From assembly GCA_004558305.1 (NCBI GenBank), contig SFDG01000010.1, positions 1-46,065 of the forward strand: a stretch of DNA of 46,065 nucleotides, given 5' to 3'. How positions within the stretch are numbered: the first letter of the stretch is position 1; every line of letters starts with the position of its first letter. The translations under genes were made by a program, and so were the position numbers. The notes beneath the pieces were generated by a model. That model saw nothing but the letters and a program-made list of their open reading frames with translations. It had not been told where the DNA came from and made no database searches. This document shows positions 15,629 to 25,049 of the stretch, piece after piece. This DNA is from Phocaeicola plebeius (lineage in GTDB: Bacteria; Bacteroidota; Bacteroidia; Bacteroidales; Bacteroidaceae).

Positions 15629-17368
15629 TTACTTGTTGATTTTGCTCCAGGTGTCCTTCAAGGAAACGGTGCGGTTGAACACCAAGTGTCCGGGCGTGGA
15701 ATCCTTGTCGACATTGAAGTAGCCGATGCGCTGGAATTGCAGGTAGTCGAGTGGCTGGGCATCCGCCAGGAACTTCTCTACGTAGCAGTCGGTCAATATT
15801 TCCAGCGAGTCGGGATTAATCATCTCCTTCATGGCTTCCAGTGCCGAGCAGTTTTTGGCCTCGCGGATGGCCGCCATTTCGTCGCGCGGGTTTTCCACCT
15901 TCCACAAGCGGTCGTAGAGCCGTACTTCCGCCTTCAGGCAATGGTCGCAGCTGACCCAATGGAGCGTACCTTTCACCTTGCGGTTGGCTTCGGGCATGCC
16001 GCTCTTGGTGTTCGGGTCATATTCAGCATATACTTCGATGACATTGCCGTTTTCGTCTTTCCGGCAGCCCGTACACTTCACTATGTAGGCGTTCTTCAGC
16101 CGCACTTCCTGGCCCGGAGTCATGCGGTAATACTTCTTCGGAGCGTTTTCCATGAAGTCTTCACGCTCGATCCAAAGTTCACGGCTGAACTCGATGGTAT
16201 GTGTCGGAGAGTTCGGGTCTTCCGGATTGTTGATGGCCTCCATCTCCTCCACCTGGCCCTCCGGATAGTTGGTCAGCACCAGTTTGACGGGATGCAGCAC
16301 GGCCGATACGCGTGTGGAACGGGTATTCAGGTCATCGCGCACCGCACTTTCCAGCAGGGCGAAGTCGTTGAGGGCATCGTAGACCGTATAGCCGATTTTG
16401 TTGACGAAGCGGTGGATGGATTCAGGCGAATAGCCGCGACGGCGGAAGCCGCAAAGAGTCGGCATACGGGGGTCGTCCCATCCATTGACCAGACCTTCCT
16501 TCACCAGGATGAGCAGGTTCCGTTTGCTCATGAGCGTATAATTCAGGTTCAGCTTGTTGAACTCGTACTGGTGCGGGCGGTTGTCGTCCAGATCCTTTCC
16601 GTCCTTCACCCAGTCCACGAAAAGGTCGTAGAGGGGGCGATGAGGCACGAACTCCAGCGTGCAGAGCGAGTGGGTCACGCCCTCGAAGAAGTCGCTCTGT
16701 CCGTGGGCGAAGTCATACATCGGGTAGGCCTTCCACTTGTCGCCGGTGCGGTGGTGGGGTGTCTTTACCACACGGTAGATGATGGGGTCGCGGAAGTGCA
16801 TGTTCGGGCTGGCCATGTCAATCTTGGCACGGAGCACCATCTTTCCTTCCTCGATTTCTCCGCTGTTCATTTTCTGGAACAGCTTCAGGTTTTCTTCAAC
16901 GGGCCGGTTCCGGTAAGGGCTTTCAGTACCCGGTCGGGTCGGTGTACCCTTTTGGAGAGCGATTACATCGGAGGTCTGTTCGTCGATATAGGCTTTTCCT
17001 TCCTTAATCAGATGGATGGCGAAATCCCACAGCTGCTGGAAGTAGTCGGAAGCATAGTATTCGTTGCCCCACTGGAATCCTAGCCACTGGATGTCCTCCT
17101 TGATGGCTTCCACGTATTCTACATCCTCTTTGGTGGGGTTGGTGTCATCGAAGCGGAGGTTACATACTCCGCCGTACCGCTGTGCGATGCCGAAGTCCAT
17201 GCAGATGGCTTTGGCGTGTCCGATGTGCAGATAGCCGTTCGGTTCGGGCGGGAAGCGCGTCTGTATTCTTCCTCCGTTTTTCCCTTCTCTCAAATCATTC
17301 TCTACAATCTGTTCGATGAAGTTCAGACTTTTCTTTTCTGATTCTTCTGTAGTGTTCATTACTGCCAT
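15629..17368 (-). CDS. glnS: Glutaminyl-tRNA synthetase
   Basis: Charges tRNA-Gln with glutamine. 579 aa class I synthetase with PPEPNGYLHIGHAKA (HIGH at 48-51) and the KMSKS-loop variant MSKR (280-283), followed by the C-terminal beta-barrel anticodon-binding domain. The FDDTNP motif that is typical of the GlnRS branch, rather than GluRS, is present. The start could be Met1 (17368) or Met4 (17359). It is preceded by a perfect TTTG-N20-TATTTTTG promoter (17405-17436). Confidence 0.98.
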   Translation of the reverse strand: MAVMNTTEESEKKSLNFIEQIVENDLREGKNGGRIQTRFPPEPNGYLHIGHAKAICMDFGIAQRYGGVCNLRFDDTNPTKEDVEYVEAIKEDIQWLGFQWGNEYYASDYFQQLWDFAIHLIKEGKAYIDEQTSDVIALQKGTPTRPGTESPYRNRPVEENLKLFQKMNSGEIEEGKMVLRAKIDMASPNMHFRDPIIYRVVKTPHHRTGDKWKAYPMYDFAHGQSDFFEGVTHSLCTLEFVPHRPLYDLFVDWVKDGKDLDDNRPHQYEFNKLNLNYTLMSKRNLLILVKEGLVNGWDDPRMPTLCGFRRRGYSPESIHRFVNKIGYTVYDALNDFALLESAVRDDLNTRSTRVSAVLHPVKLVLTNYPEGQVEEMEAINNPEDPNSPTHTIEFSRELWIEREDFMENAPKKYYRMTPGQEVRLKNAYIVKCTGCRKDENGNVIEVYAEYDPNTKSGMPEANRKVKGTLHWVSCDHCLKAEVRLYDRLWKVENPRDEMAAIREAKNCSALEAMKEMINPDSLEILTDCYVEKFLADAQPLDYLQFQRIGYFNVDKDSTPGHLVFNRTVSLKDTWSKINK

Positions 17369-17404
17369 ATTGTTGATGGTTTCTGTTCCTTGTTAATCTG
17401 TGCG

Positions 17405-17436
17405 CAAAAATAGTGCTTTTTTTTAGAAAAGACAAA
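17405..17436 (-). promoter_or_regulatory. glnS promoter
   Basis: On the minus strand TTTG (17433-17436), exactly 20 bp, then TATTTTTG (17405-17412): both elements match the Bacteroidetes consensus fully. The leader to the ATG is about 30 nt. Confidence 0.8.
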
Positions 17437-17750
17437 TGCTGGGCAGGAATCCTCACCAGGGACTGTCTGGGCAGCCCCGAGGAGGGTTCAGTGAGGTGAA
17501 GGGAAGTGCCGGGAGTTTTTTAAAGTTCGGATGACTCTGCCGTTGGGGACTGAAAAGTAAAGGGCTAACTTTCCCAAATCCTTTAAAAAATAGCTTATTT
17601 TTCACTTTTCTTTTATTTTCTCATCCAAAAATACAGGCGTATTAAATAAATTGCTTAACTTTGTAAAGTTTGCAAAGGAAAATCCTTTTCCGAAGTCTTA
17701 TAGAGGCATGAAATAAAAATGAAAAATGTGTTTTATATCATGTTTTTTTA

Positions 17751-17782
17751 TTTGGCTGGTTCGAAAAAAGGGTGCACCTTTG
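17751..17782 (+). promoter_or_regulatory. Promoter of a candidate small RNA
   Basis: TTTG (17751-17754), 20 bp, CACCTTTG (17775-17782): correct spacing with one mismatch at the first base of the -7 element. It is followed by GCGGCGT, shared with the atp and xylR promoters. Confidence 0.55.
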
Positions 17783-17788
17783 CGGCGT

Positions 17789-17879
17789 TATCCTGAAAAC
17801 AATCTTTTTACCTTAAAAAAAACTAATACCTATTGAAAACTTGGAAAAAAGGCCCTTTGTGAAAAGCGCCTTTTTTTTG
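17789..17879 (+). ncRNA. Candidate small RNA, about 90 nt, upstream of rarA
   Basis: It begins about 7 nt after the promoter at 17751-17782 and ends in an intrinsic terminator (GGC, mismatch, CTTT pairing with AAAG, GCC; 17851-17870) flanked by A6 and T8. No ATG is found within it. Because rarA has its own promoter (17916-17946) after the terminator, this unit could be independent, or a 5' leader with conditional termination. No known RNA family is recognised. Confidence 0.5.
17845..17878 (+). terminator. Intrinsic terminator before rarA
   Basis: Stem 17851-17858 pairs with 17863-17870 (one C/C mismatch) around loop GTGA, followed by eight T. The preceding A-run can extend the stem. It lies about 60 bp before the rarA -7 element. 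Confidence 0.7.
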
Positions 17880-17915
17880 TGCCCTTTAATTTTTATTTTT
17901 TAATGTTGAATTGTC

Positions 17916-17946
17916 TTCGTCCTTCCACGGGAAATATGTACTTTTG
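17916..17946 (+). promoter_or_regulatory. rarA promoter
   Basis: TTCG (17916-17919, one mismatch to TTTG), 19 bp, TACTTTTG (17939-17946). The ATG chosen for rarA (17972) is 25 bp downstream, which excludes the upstream in-frame codons. Confidence 0.55.
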
Positions 17947-17971
17947 CTTCCCATATTGTAATAAGGAAGAT

Positions 17972-19249
17972 ATGTCACAACCATTAGCAGAACGAATGCG
18001 TCCGAAGAGCTTGGACGATTACATAGGCCAGAAACACCTTGTGGGTGAGGGAGCCGTCTTGCGCAAGATGATTGATGCAGGGCGTATTTCCTCCTTTATC
18101 CTGTGGGGACCTCCCGGGGTAGGGAAAACCACCTTGGCACAGATTATCGCCCATCGGTTGGAAACTCCTTTTTATACCCTCAGTGCCGTCACTTCGGGGG
18201 TAAAGGAGGTTCGCGAAGTCATCGAGAAGGCACGTAACGGCAGGTTCTTTTCCCAGCAGAGTCCCATCCTCTTCATCGACGAAATCCACCGTTTCAGCAA
18301 ATCGCAGCAGGATTCGTTGCTGGGAGCTGTCGAGAACGGGACGGTGACGCTGATCGGAGCCACTACGGAGAATCCCTCCTTCGAAGTCATCCGCCCGCTC
18401 TTGTCGCGCTGCCAGCTTTATGTGCTCAAGTCGCTGGAAAAGGAGGATTTGCTGGAATTGCTGCAGCGTGCCATTACCTGTGATGCAGCACTCAAGGAAC
18501 GCCGTGTCGTGTTGCAGGAAACGGATGCCATTCTTCGCTATTCGGGAGGGGATGCCCGCAAATTGCTGAATATCATCGAACTGGTGGTGGAAGCGGATAA
18601 TGAGACTCCAGTCCTGGTGACCGATGAGAAAGTCGTGGACCGACTGCAGCAGAATCCGTTGGCCTACGACAAGGAGGGGGAAATGCATTACGACATTATC
18701 TCGGCCTTTATCAAATCCATCCGTGGAAGCGATCCCGACGCTGCCCTTTATTGGCTGGCCCGGATGGTGGAGGGCGGGGAAGATCCGGCCTTCATTGCCC
18801 GGCGGCTGGTCATCTCTGCCTCCGAGGACATCGGGCTGGCCAATCCGAATGCCCTGCTTTTGGCCAATGCTGCCTTTGAGGCAGTGATGAAAATCGGTTG
18901 GCCGGAGGGGCGTATACCGTTGGCGGAAGCGACGGTCTATTTGGCGACCAGTCCAAAGAGCAATTCGGCCTATGAAGGCATTAACTCAGCTCTCGAACTG
19001 GTCCGCCAGACCGGTAACTTGCCCGTACCGCTTCATTTGCGCAATGCGCCTACCCGGCTCATGAAGCAGCTGGGATACGGAAAGGACTATAAATATGCCC
19101 ATGCCTATGCAGGCAATTTCGTGGAGCAGCAGTTCCTTCCCGACGAGGTGCAGCACCAGCGACTTTGGCACGCGCAGCTGAATCCTGCCGAGGCGAAGAT
19201 GAAGGAACGAATGGTGCAGTTGTGGGGCAAGCGGTTCGAAGGGAAATGA
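17972..19249 (+). CDS. rarA: Replication-associated recombination ATPase RarA (MgsA)
   Basis: 425 aa AAA+ ATPase of the clamp-loader group, acting at stalled replication forks. Walker A GPPGVGKT is at 46-53, Walker B FIDEIH at 101-106, sensor-1 region GATTENPSFEV follows, and the C-terminal tetramerisation domain (HLRNAPTRLMKQLGYGKDY) is intact. The start at 17972 is set by the -7 element that overlaps earlier in-frame codons. It is followed by a dehydrogenase gene after 47 bp. Confidence 0.95.
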   Translation: MSQPLAERMRPKSLDDYIGQKHLVGEGAVLRKMIDAGRISSFILWGPPGVGKTTLAQIIAHRLETPFYTLSAVTSGVKEVREVIEKARNGRFFSQQSPILFIDEIHRFSKSQQDSLLGAVENGTVTLIGATTENPSFEVIRPLLSRCQLYVLKSLEKEDLLELLQRAITCDAALKERRVVLQETDAILRYSGGDARKLLNIIELVVEADNETPVLVTDEKVVDRLQQNPLAYDKEGEMHYDIISAFIKSIRGSDPDAALYWLARMVEGGEDPAFIARRLVISASEDIGLANPNALLLANAAFEAVMKIGWPEGRIPLAEATVYLATSPKSNSAYEGINSALELVRQTGNLPVPLHLRNAPTRLMKQLGYGKDYKYAHAYAGNFVEQQFLPDEVQHQRLWHAQLNPAEAKMKERMVQLWGKRFEGK

Positions 19250-19296
19250 AAGACTCGTGTAAATCAGTAACTCAATAAAATAAGAAAACAAGAAAA

Positions 19297-20259
19297 ATGA
19301 TAGTAGTTTTAGATGCCTATACCCTGTGCCTGGAACGACGGGACCTGCTGGAGCAGATTCTGTGCCCCTACGGACAGGTGAAGATATACGACCGTACGCA
19401 GCCCGACCAGATACTGGAGCGGGCGGCGGATGCCGAATATGTGTTTACGAACAAAGTGGTGATAGACGCTTCCACGATGGCTGCCTTGCCTCGGCTCCGT
19501 TTCGTCGGCGTGCTGGCTACTGGTTATAATATCATTGATATCGAAGCTGCCCGGGCGCGTGGCATAGTAGTGGCCAACGTACCGGCCTACAGTACAGAGT
19601 CGGTGGCCCAGATGGTATTCGCCCATTTGCTGAACATCACTCAGCGGGTGGGACATTATGCCGATGAAGTGCGCCGCGGAGCATGGAACGGACAGCCCGA
19701 CTTCAGCTACCGGAATACCCGCTTGATTGAGTTATGGGGCAAGACCATCGGACTGGTCGGTTTCGGGAATACCGGGCAGGCCACTGCCCGTATCGCCCTG
19801 GGCTTCGGCATGAAGGTGAATGTCTTTACCAGCAAGGCGCAGGAGCAGTTGCCCCAGGGGGTCACCAAGGCCACCCTCGAAGAAGTCTTTTCCGGAAGCG
19901 ATGTGGTCAGCCTCCATTGCCCGCTCACCCGGGAGAATACCCGGATGGTGAACCGTGCACTGCTGGCCACCATGAAGCCGGGAGCCATATTCATCAATAC
20001 CGCCCGTGGCGGACTGGTGGACGATGAGGCCCTGGCCGAGGCCCTCCGTTCGGGTCGTCTGCTGGCAGCCGGACTGGATGTCTTGACTGCGGAACCGCCA
20101 GCTGCCGCACATCCCTTAGTGGGCTTGGAGAACTGCTTCATTACGCCCCATATTGCCTGGGCTACTGAAGAAGCCATTGCCCGACTGGTGGCCATTACGG
20201 CCGACAACCTACAATCCGCAGCCGCCGGTTGCCCTCTTCACAATGTAGCGGCCCAATGA
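19297..20259 (+). CDS. D-2-hydroxyacid dehydrogenase (hydroxypyruvate/glycerate type)
   Basis: 320 aa NAD(P)-dependent oxidoreductase. The Rossmann motif GFGNTG is at 155-160, and the catalytic Arg, Glu and His are R237 (NTARGG), E266 (LTAEPP) and H285 (ITPHIAW). The order fits glycerate/hydroxypyruvate reductase (hprA-like) but the true substrate cannot be told from sequence. The stop overlaps an ATG (ATGA at 20256-20259) that opens the next frame, so coupling to the downstream gene is possible. Confidence 0.85.
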   Translation: MIVVLDAYTLCLERRDLLEQILCPYGQVKIYDRTQPDQILERAADAEYVFTNKVVIDASTMAALPRLRFVGVLATGYNIIDIEAARARGIVVANVPAYSTESVAQMVFAHLLNITQRVGHYADEVRRGAWNGQPDFSYRNTRLIELWGKTIGLVGFGNTGQATARIALGFGMKVNVFTSKAQEQLPQGVTKATLEEVFSGSDVVSLHCPLTRENTRMVNRALLATMKPGAIFINTARGGLVDDEALAEALRSGRLLAAGLDVLTAEPPAAAHPLVGLENCFITPHIAWATEEAIARLVAITADNLQSAAAGCPLHNVAAQ

Positions 20260-20288
20260 ATAGTCTTAACCATTTACTCCCTATTGAT

Positions 20289-20771
20289 ATGATGACATTG
20301 TCTCCAGAAGAAATAGAACAGCGTGTTGCCCAAGCCGTTTCCTTGTTCAAGGAAGGCTATAATTGTTCCCAGTCGGTCGTGGCAGCCTATGCCGACCTGT
20401 ATGGCTTTACCCGCGAGCAGGCCCTGCGGATGTCGGCCTCGTTCGGGGGCGGCATTGGCCGGATGCGCGAAACCTGCGGTGCCGCTTGCGGCATGTTCCT
20501 GTTGGCCGGCTTGCAGACGGGAGCTGTCGAAGGTGCCGACCGCGAGGGAAAGGCGGCCAACTATGCGCTCGTGCAGCAGTTGGCCAGACGCTTCCAGGAT
20601 GAGAATGGAGCCTTGCGGTGTGCCGACTTGCTCGGATTGAACAGGCAGGATCCGGTCGTTTCCACTCCCGAAGCGCGTACTCCCCAGTATTACGCCAAGC
20701 GTCCTTGTGTCCGGATGGTCGAGTCGGCGGCCCGCATTTGGGGAGCCTACCTGTTGCAACGGCAGTCTTGA
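20289..20771 (+). CDS. C_GCAxxG_C_C family redox protein
   Basis: 160 aa. The family pattern is visible: C in EGYNCSQS, GGGIGRMRETCGAACGM (CGAxxG), then C in LRCADLLG and C in KRPCVRMV. Spaced cysteines suggest a metal- or FeS-binding or redox role; the function of the family is unknown. Alternative starts are ATG 20256 (overlapping the dehydrogenase stop) and ATG 20292. The start at 20289 puts the protein right before the conserved helix. Confidence 0.8.
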   Translation: MMTLSPEEIEQRVAQAVSLFKEGYNCSQSVVAAYADLYGFTREQALRMSASFGGGIGRMRETCGAACGMFLLAGLQTGAVEGADREGKAANYALVQQLARRFQDENGALRCADLLGLNRQDPVVSTPEARTPQYYAKRPCVRMVESAARIWGAYLLQRQS

Positions 20772-20817
20772 ACCCTTTGGTCAGTATTTCCAACGTATCA
20801 CTCATTCAGATTATCAT

Positions 20818-20852
20818 TCATCCGCAAGACCCTTGTGTCTTTCCCTGGATGA
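20818..20852 (+). promoter_or_regulatory. Stem-loop in the dnaB leader
   Basis: TCATCC (20818-20823) pairs with GGATGA (20847-20852), and AAGAC (20826-20830) with GTCTT (20837-20841), separated by an asymmetric internal loop. The structure ends 13 bp before the dnaB ATG, so it could influence initiation. No promoter was identified. Confidence 0.35.
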
Positions 20853-20865
20853 AACAAAGACAGTT

Positions 20866-22446
20866 ATGGCAGAAACAAGAAGAACAACACGTGTCCCGAA
20901 GATGCAGAATGTAGCGAAAACAGACGAGTACGGTCACCTCCAGCCCCAAGCCCCCCAGTTGGAAGAGGCTGTGCTGGGTGCCCTCATGATTGAGAAGGAT
21001 GCCTATTCCTTGGTCAGTGAGATTCTGCGTCCGGAATCCTTTTACGAACGCAAGCATCAGCTGATTTATGCGGCGATTACCGATCTGGCCATCCAGCAAA
21101 AGCCGATTGACATCCTCACTGTCACCGAACAGATTCGTTCACGCGGCGATCTGGAGGAGGTGGGAGGTGCGTTCTACATCACACAGTTGAGCGGTAAAGT
21201 CGCCTCGTCCGCTCATATCGAATACCATGCCCGCATCATTGCCCAGAAGTTCCTGGCCCGCGAACTGATTACCTTCACCAGCCATATCCAGACCAAGGCC
21301 TTCGACGAGACCCAGGATGTGGACGACCTGATGCAGGAAGCCGAAGGAAAGCTCTTCGAGATTTCGCAGCAGAACATGAAGAAGGACTATACCCAGATCA
21401 ACCCCGTGATTCAGGAGGCCTACGAGAAAATCATCAAGGCGGCAGCCCGAACCGACGGATTGAGCGGACTGGAGAGCGGATTCCACCAGCTCGACAAGAT
21501 GACCTCCGGCTGGCAGAACTCTGACTTGATTATCATTGCTGCCCGTCCGGCGATGGGTAAGACGGCCTTCGTGTTGTCCATGGCCAAGAACATGTCCGTT
21601 AACAACAAGGTGCCGGTGGCACTCTTCTCGTTGGAAATGAGCAATGTGCAGCTGGTCAACCGCTTGATTGTCAATGTGTGTGAGATACCTGGCGAGAAAA
21701 TCAAGAGCGGACAGCTGGCTCCCTACGAGTGGGGGCAGCTCGACTACAAGATCAAGGAACTCTACGACGCTCCGCTGTATGTTGACGATACCCCTTCTCT
21801 GTCGGTGTTCGAACTCCGTACCAAGGCTCGCCGTCTTGTACGTGAGCATGGGGTGAAGGTCATCATCATCGACTATTTACAGCTGATGAATGCCAGCGGA
21901 ATGTCTTTTGGCAGCCGTCAGGAAGAAGTGTCCACCATCTCCCGGTCACTGAAGGGACTGGCCAAGGAACTGGATATTCCCATTATCGCGTTGAGCCAGC
22001 TGAACCGTGGCGTAGAGAATCGTGAAGGTATTGACGGCAAGCGTCCCCAGCTGAGCGACTTGCGCGAATCTGGTGCCATTGAGCAGGATGCCGATATGGT
22101 GTGTTTTATCCATCGCCCCGAGTATTACAAGATTTATGCAGACGAAAAGGGCAACGACCTTCACGGAATGGCGGAAATCATCATCGCCAAGCACCGAAAT
22201 GGTGCTGTAGGGGATGTGTTGCTCCGTTTCCGTAGCGAGTATGCCCGCTTCCAGAATCCGGATGACGAGATGATTGTTCCGCTGCCCGGTGAGCAGGGTG
22301 GGGGAGCGCCGTTACTCAAGTCGAAGATCAATCGCAGTGAGGGAAATGGTGCCGGTCCCGGAATGCCTCCTCCGCCGTCTCCAGAAGATTTTCCGCCGTT
22401 GCCGGACATGCCCATCGGACCTCCCATGGGGGATGTACCCTTCTGA
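20866..22446 (+). CDS. dnaB: Replicative DNA helicase DnaB
   Basis: 526 aa hexameric 5'-3' helicase. N-terminal helical domain (about 25-130), RecA-like domain with Walker A ARPAMGKT (226-233), Walker B region VIIIDYLQLM and the LRESGAIEQDAD motif. The ATG at 20866 gives MAETRRTTRV; longer frames run back into the preceding gene. The C-terminal 45 residues are a proline- and glycine-rich linker (PPPPSPEDFPP, PIGPP) ending in GDVPF, which resembles the acidic DDDIPF tip of single-stranded DNA-binding protein. Confidence 0.98.
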   Translation: MAETRRTTRVPKMQNVAKTDEYGHLQPQAPQLEEAVLGALMIEKDAYSLVSEILRPESFYERKHQLIYAAITDLAIQQKPIDILTVTEQIRSRGDLEEVGGAFYITQLSGKVASSAHIEYHARIIAQKFLARELITFTSHIQTKAFDETQDVDDLMQEAEGKLFEISQQNMKKDYTQINPVIQEAYEKIIKAAARTDGLSGLESGFHQLDKMTSGWQNSDLIIIAARPAMGKTAFVLSMAKNMSVNNKVPVALFSLEMSNVQLVNRLIVNVCEIPGEKIKSGQLAPYEWGQLDYKIKELYDAPLYVDDTPSLSVFELRTKARRLVREHGVKVIIIDYLQLMNASGMSFGSRQEEVSTISRSLKGLAKELDIPIIALSQLNRGVENREGIDGKRPQLSDLRESGAIEQDADMVCFIHRPEYYKIYADEKGNDLHGMAEIIIAKHRNGAVGDVLLRFRSEYARFQNPDDEMIVPLPGEQGGGAPLLKSKINRSEGNGAGPGMPPPPSPEDFPPLPDMPIGPPMGDVPF

Positions 22447-22471
22447 TTTGCGAAAAAAAGACAGGGCCTTT

Positions 22472-22501
22472 CTTGTAAACCGAATATTTGTACTATCTTT
22501 G
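22472..22501 (+). promoter_or_regulatory. pheT promoter
   Basis: CTTG (22472-22475), 18 bp, TATCTTTG (22494-22501). The ATG is at 22543. One mismatch in the -33 element and slightly short spacing. Confidence 0.55.
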
Positions 22502-22542
22502 CACAACAAAAAAACAGATAGAAATAAAAACATCACTTTATT

Positions 22543-25005
22543 ATGAATATTTCTTATAACTGGCTGAAAGAATACGTCAATTTCGACTTGACGCCCGATG
22601 AAGTAGCCGCCGCCCTTACCTCCATTGGCCTGGAAACGGGAGGGGTGGAAGAAGTGCAGTCTGTCAAAGGCGGACTGGAAGGACTTGTGGTGGGCGAAGT
22701 GCTGACTTGTGAACCCCATCCCAATTCCGACCATATGCACGTGACGACGGTCAACCTCGGACAGGGCGATCCGGTACAGATTGTCTGCGGAGCGGCTAAT
22801 GTCGCTGCCGGACAGAAGGTTATCGTCGCTACTCTCGGCACCAAACTCTATGACGGCGACCAGTGCTTTACGATCAAGAAATCCAAACTCCGTGGTATCG
22901 AGTCCAACGGCATGATTTGTGCCGAAGATGAAATCGGAATCGGTACCAGCCACGACGGGATTATCGTACTGCCGGCCGATGTGGTGCCCGGTACGCTGGC
23001 CAAGGACTATTACAACATTCAGAGCGAATACGTGCTCGAAGTGGATATTACCCCTAACCGTGCTGACGCTTGTTCTCATTATGGAGTGGCACGCGACCTG
23101 TATGCATGGCTTGTACAGAACGGTCGTCAAGCCTGTCTGGCCCGTCCTTCTGTAGAGGCGTTCCAGGTGGACAATCACGACCTCGACATCCGGATTGAGG
23201 TGGAGAATACCGAAGCCTGCCCGCGATATGCAGGGATTGCCATCAAGAATGTCACTGTCAAGGAGAGCCCCGAATGGCTGCAGAACAAGCTGCGTCTGAT
23301 CGGTGTGCGTCCTATCAACAATATCGTGGACATTACCAACTATATCCTTCATGCATACGGGCAGCCCATGCACTGCTTCGATGCCGACAAGATCAAGGGC
23401 GGAAAGATTGTGGTGAAGACCTGTCCGGAAGGTACCAAGTTCGTTACGCTGGACGAAGTGGAGCGTACTCTCAGCGAACGCGACCTGATGATTTGCAATG
23501 CCGAAGAACCGATGTGTATTGCCGGTGTCTTCGGTGGAATGGATTCGGGTACGACAGAAACTACGAAGGATGTGTTCCTCGAAAGTGCCTATTTTCATCC
23601 TACTTGGGTGCGGAAGACGGCTCGCCGTCATGGCCTGAGCACGGATGCCTCTTTCCGTTTCGAACGCGGCATCGATCCTAACGTTACCCTGTATGCCTTG
23701 AAGGCTGCTGCATTGCTGGTGAAGGAACTGGCAGGCGGTGAAATCGCTTCTGACATCAAGGACTGCTACCCGGCTCCCGTGGCCGATTTCCCCGTTCAGC
23801 TGGACTATGCGTATGTCAATGCCTTGATCGGTAAGGAAATTCCCGCAGAAACGGTGAAGAACATCGTGGCTTCGCTCGAAATGAAAATCGTAGCCGAAAC
23901 AGCCGACGGATTGTCATTGCTCGTTCCTCCGTATCGGGTGGATGTGCAGCGTCCGTGTGATGTCGTGGAAGATATTCTCCGTATTTACGGATATAACAAT
24001 GTGGAGATTCCTACTTCCCTCAAGTCCAGCCTGAGTGTGAAAGGCGAGACGGACAAGTCGGTCAAACTGCAGAACTTGGTGGCCGAACAGTTGGTAGGGT
24101 GTGGTTTCAACGAGATACTGAACAACTCGTTGACGGCGGCTTCCTACTACGATGGACTGGAAACGTTCAAGCCCGAGAATCTGGTGCGTGTGATGAATCC
24201 TTTGAGTAACGACTTGAACGTGATGCGTGCTACGCTACTGTTTGGCGGACTGGAAAGCATCCAGCACAATGCCAACCGTCAGAACGCTGACCTGCGCTTC
24301 TTCGAATTCGGCAACTGCTATCATTTTCATGCGGAACGGCGGAATCCGGAGAAAGTACTCGCTGCCTATTCCGAGGAGCTTCATCTGGGCCTGTGGCTGA
24401 GCGGGAAGCGTGTCGGCAATTCATGGGCACATCCCGATGAGAATACCTCTGTTTACGAGCTGAAGGCTTATGTGCTCAACATCTTCCGTCGGTTGGGAGT
24501 GAACTTCGGGACACTGGTATTCGGCAACCTTACGGACGACATTTATTCCGTTGCCATTTCGGTCCACACCCGTGGCGGCAAGTTGCTGGCTACGTTCGGC
24601 GTGCTCCACAAGAAACTCCTCAAGTCGTTCGACATTGCCGGCCAAGTCTTCTATGCTGACTTGAACTGGAAGGAGCTGATGAAAGCGGTGAAGAACGTGA
24701 CGGTGACCTACAAGGAACTTTCCAAGTTCCCGGCCGTGAAGCGTGACCTTGCCCTGCTCATTGACAAGGCTGTCCAGTTTGCCGACATCGAAAAGGTGGC
24801 CTACGAGACCGACCGCAAGCTCCTGAAGAGTGTGGAACTTTTTGATGTGTACGAGGGAAAGAACCTGGAACCTGGAAAGAAAAGTTACGCTGTCAGCTTT
24901 CTGCTGCAGGACGAAAACGCTACGCTGAACGACAAGCAGATTGACAAGGTGATGCAGAAACTCATTGCTAACTTGCAGAACAAGGTAGGGGCGAAACTGA
25001 GATAA
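22543..25005 (+). CDS. pheT: Phenylalanyl-tRNA synthetase beta subunit
   Basis: 820 aa beta subunit of the tetrameric PheRS. The EMAP/OB tRNA-binding domain (about 40-155, VGEVLTCEPHPNSDHMHV), the B3/B4 editing domain (about 210-395, ITNYILHAYGQPMHCFD), B5 and the C-terminal ferredoxin-like anticodon-binding domain (ELSKFPAVKRDLALLI) are all present. pheS is not nearby, which is usual in Bacteroidetes. yebC follows after 44 bp. Confidence 0.98.
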   Translation: MNISYNWLKEYVNFDLTPDEVAAALTSIGLETGGVEEVQSVKGGLEGLVVGEVLTCEPHPNSDHMHVTTVNLGQGDPVQIVCGAANVAAGQKVIVATLGTKLYDGDQCFTIKKSKLRGIESNGMICAEDEIGIGTSHDGIIVLPADVVPGTLAKDYYNIQSEYVLEVDITPNRADACSHYGVARDLYAWLVQNGRQACLARPSVEAFQVDNHDLDIRIEVENTEACPRYAGIAIKNVTVKESPEWLQNKLRLIGVRPINNIVDITNYILHAYGQPMHCFDADKIKGGKIVVKTCPEGTKFVTLDEVERTLSERDLMICNAEEPMCIAGVFGGMDSGTTETTKDVFLESAYFHPTWVRKTARRHGLSTDASFRFERGIDPNVTLYALKAAALLVKELAGGEIASDIKDCYPAPVADFPVQLDYAYVNALIGKEIPAETVKNIVASLEMKIVAETADGLSLLVPPYRVDVQRPCDVVEDILRIYGYNNVEIPTSLKSSLSVKGETDKSVKLQNLVAEQLVGCGFNEILNNSLTAASYYDGLETFKPENLVRVMNPLSNDLNVMRATLLFGGLESIQHNANRQNADLRFFEFGNCYHFHAERRNPEKVLAAYSEELHLGLWLSGKRVGNSWAHPDENTSVYELKAYVLNIFRRLGVNFGTLVFGNLTDDIYSVAISVHTRGGKLLATFGVLHKKLLKSFDIAGQVFYADLNWKELMKAVKNVTVTYKELSKFPAVKRDLALLIDKAVQFADIEKVAYETDRKLLKSVELFDVYEGKNLEPGKKSYAVSFLLQDENATLNDKQIDKVMQKLIANLQNKVGAKLR

Positions 25006-25049
25006 TCCAACCAAGATACTATCAATAAAAAACTAAAATATTTCATCCA

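Larger units (their letters stand above)
17369..17971. other. Divergent intergenic region between glnS and rarA
   Basis: 603 bp with no supported protein gene. It holds the glnS promoter (17405-17436, minus), a GC-rich stretch at 17440-17520 with weak inverted repeats (CCTCAC and GTGAGG), an AT-rich stretch with TAACTTTG (17656-17663), a candidate small RNA (17789-17879) and the rarA promoter (17916-17946). Confidence 0.65.

Noticed and set aside
17719..17796. 25-codon ORF from ATG 17719 in the glnS-rarA gap
   Set aside because: It runs through the promoter of the candidate small RNA and has no conservation cue; weak by itself.
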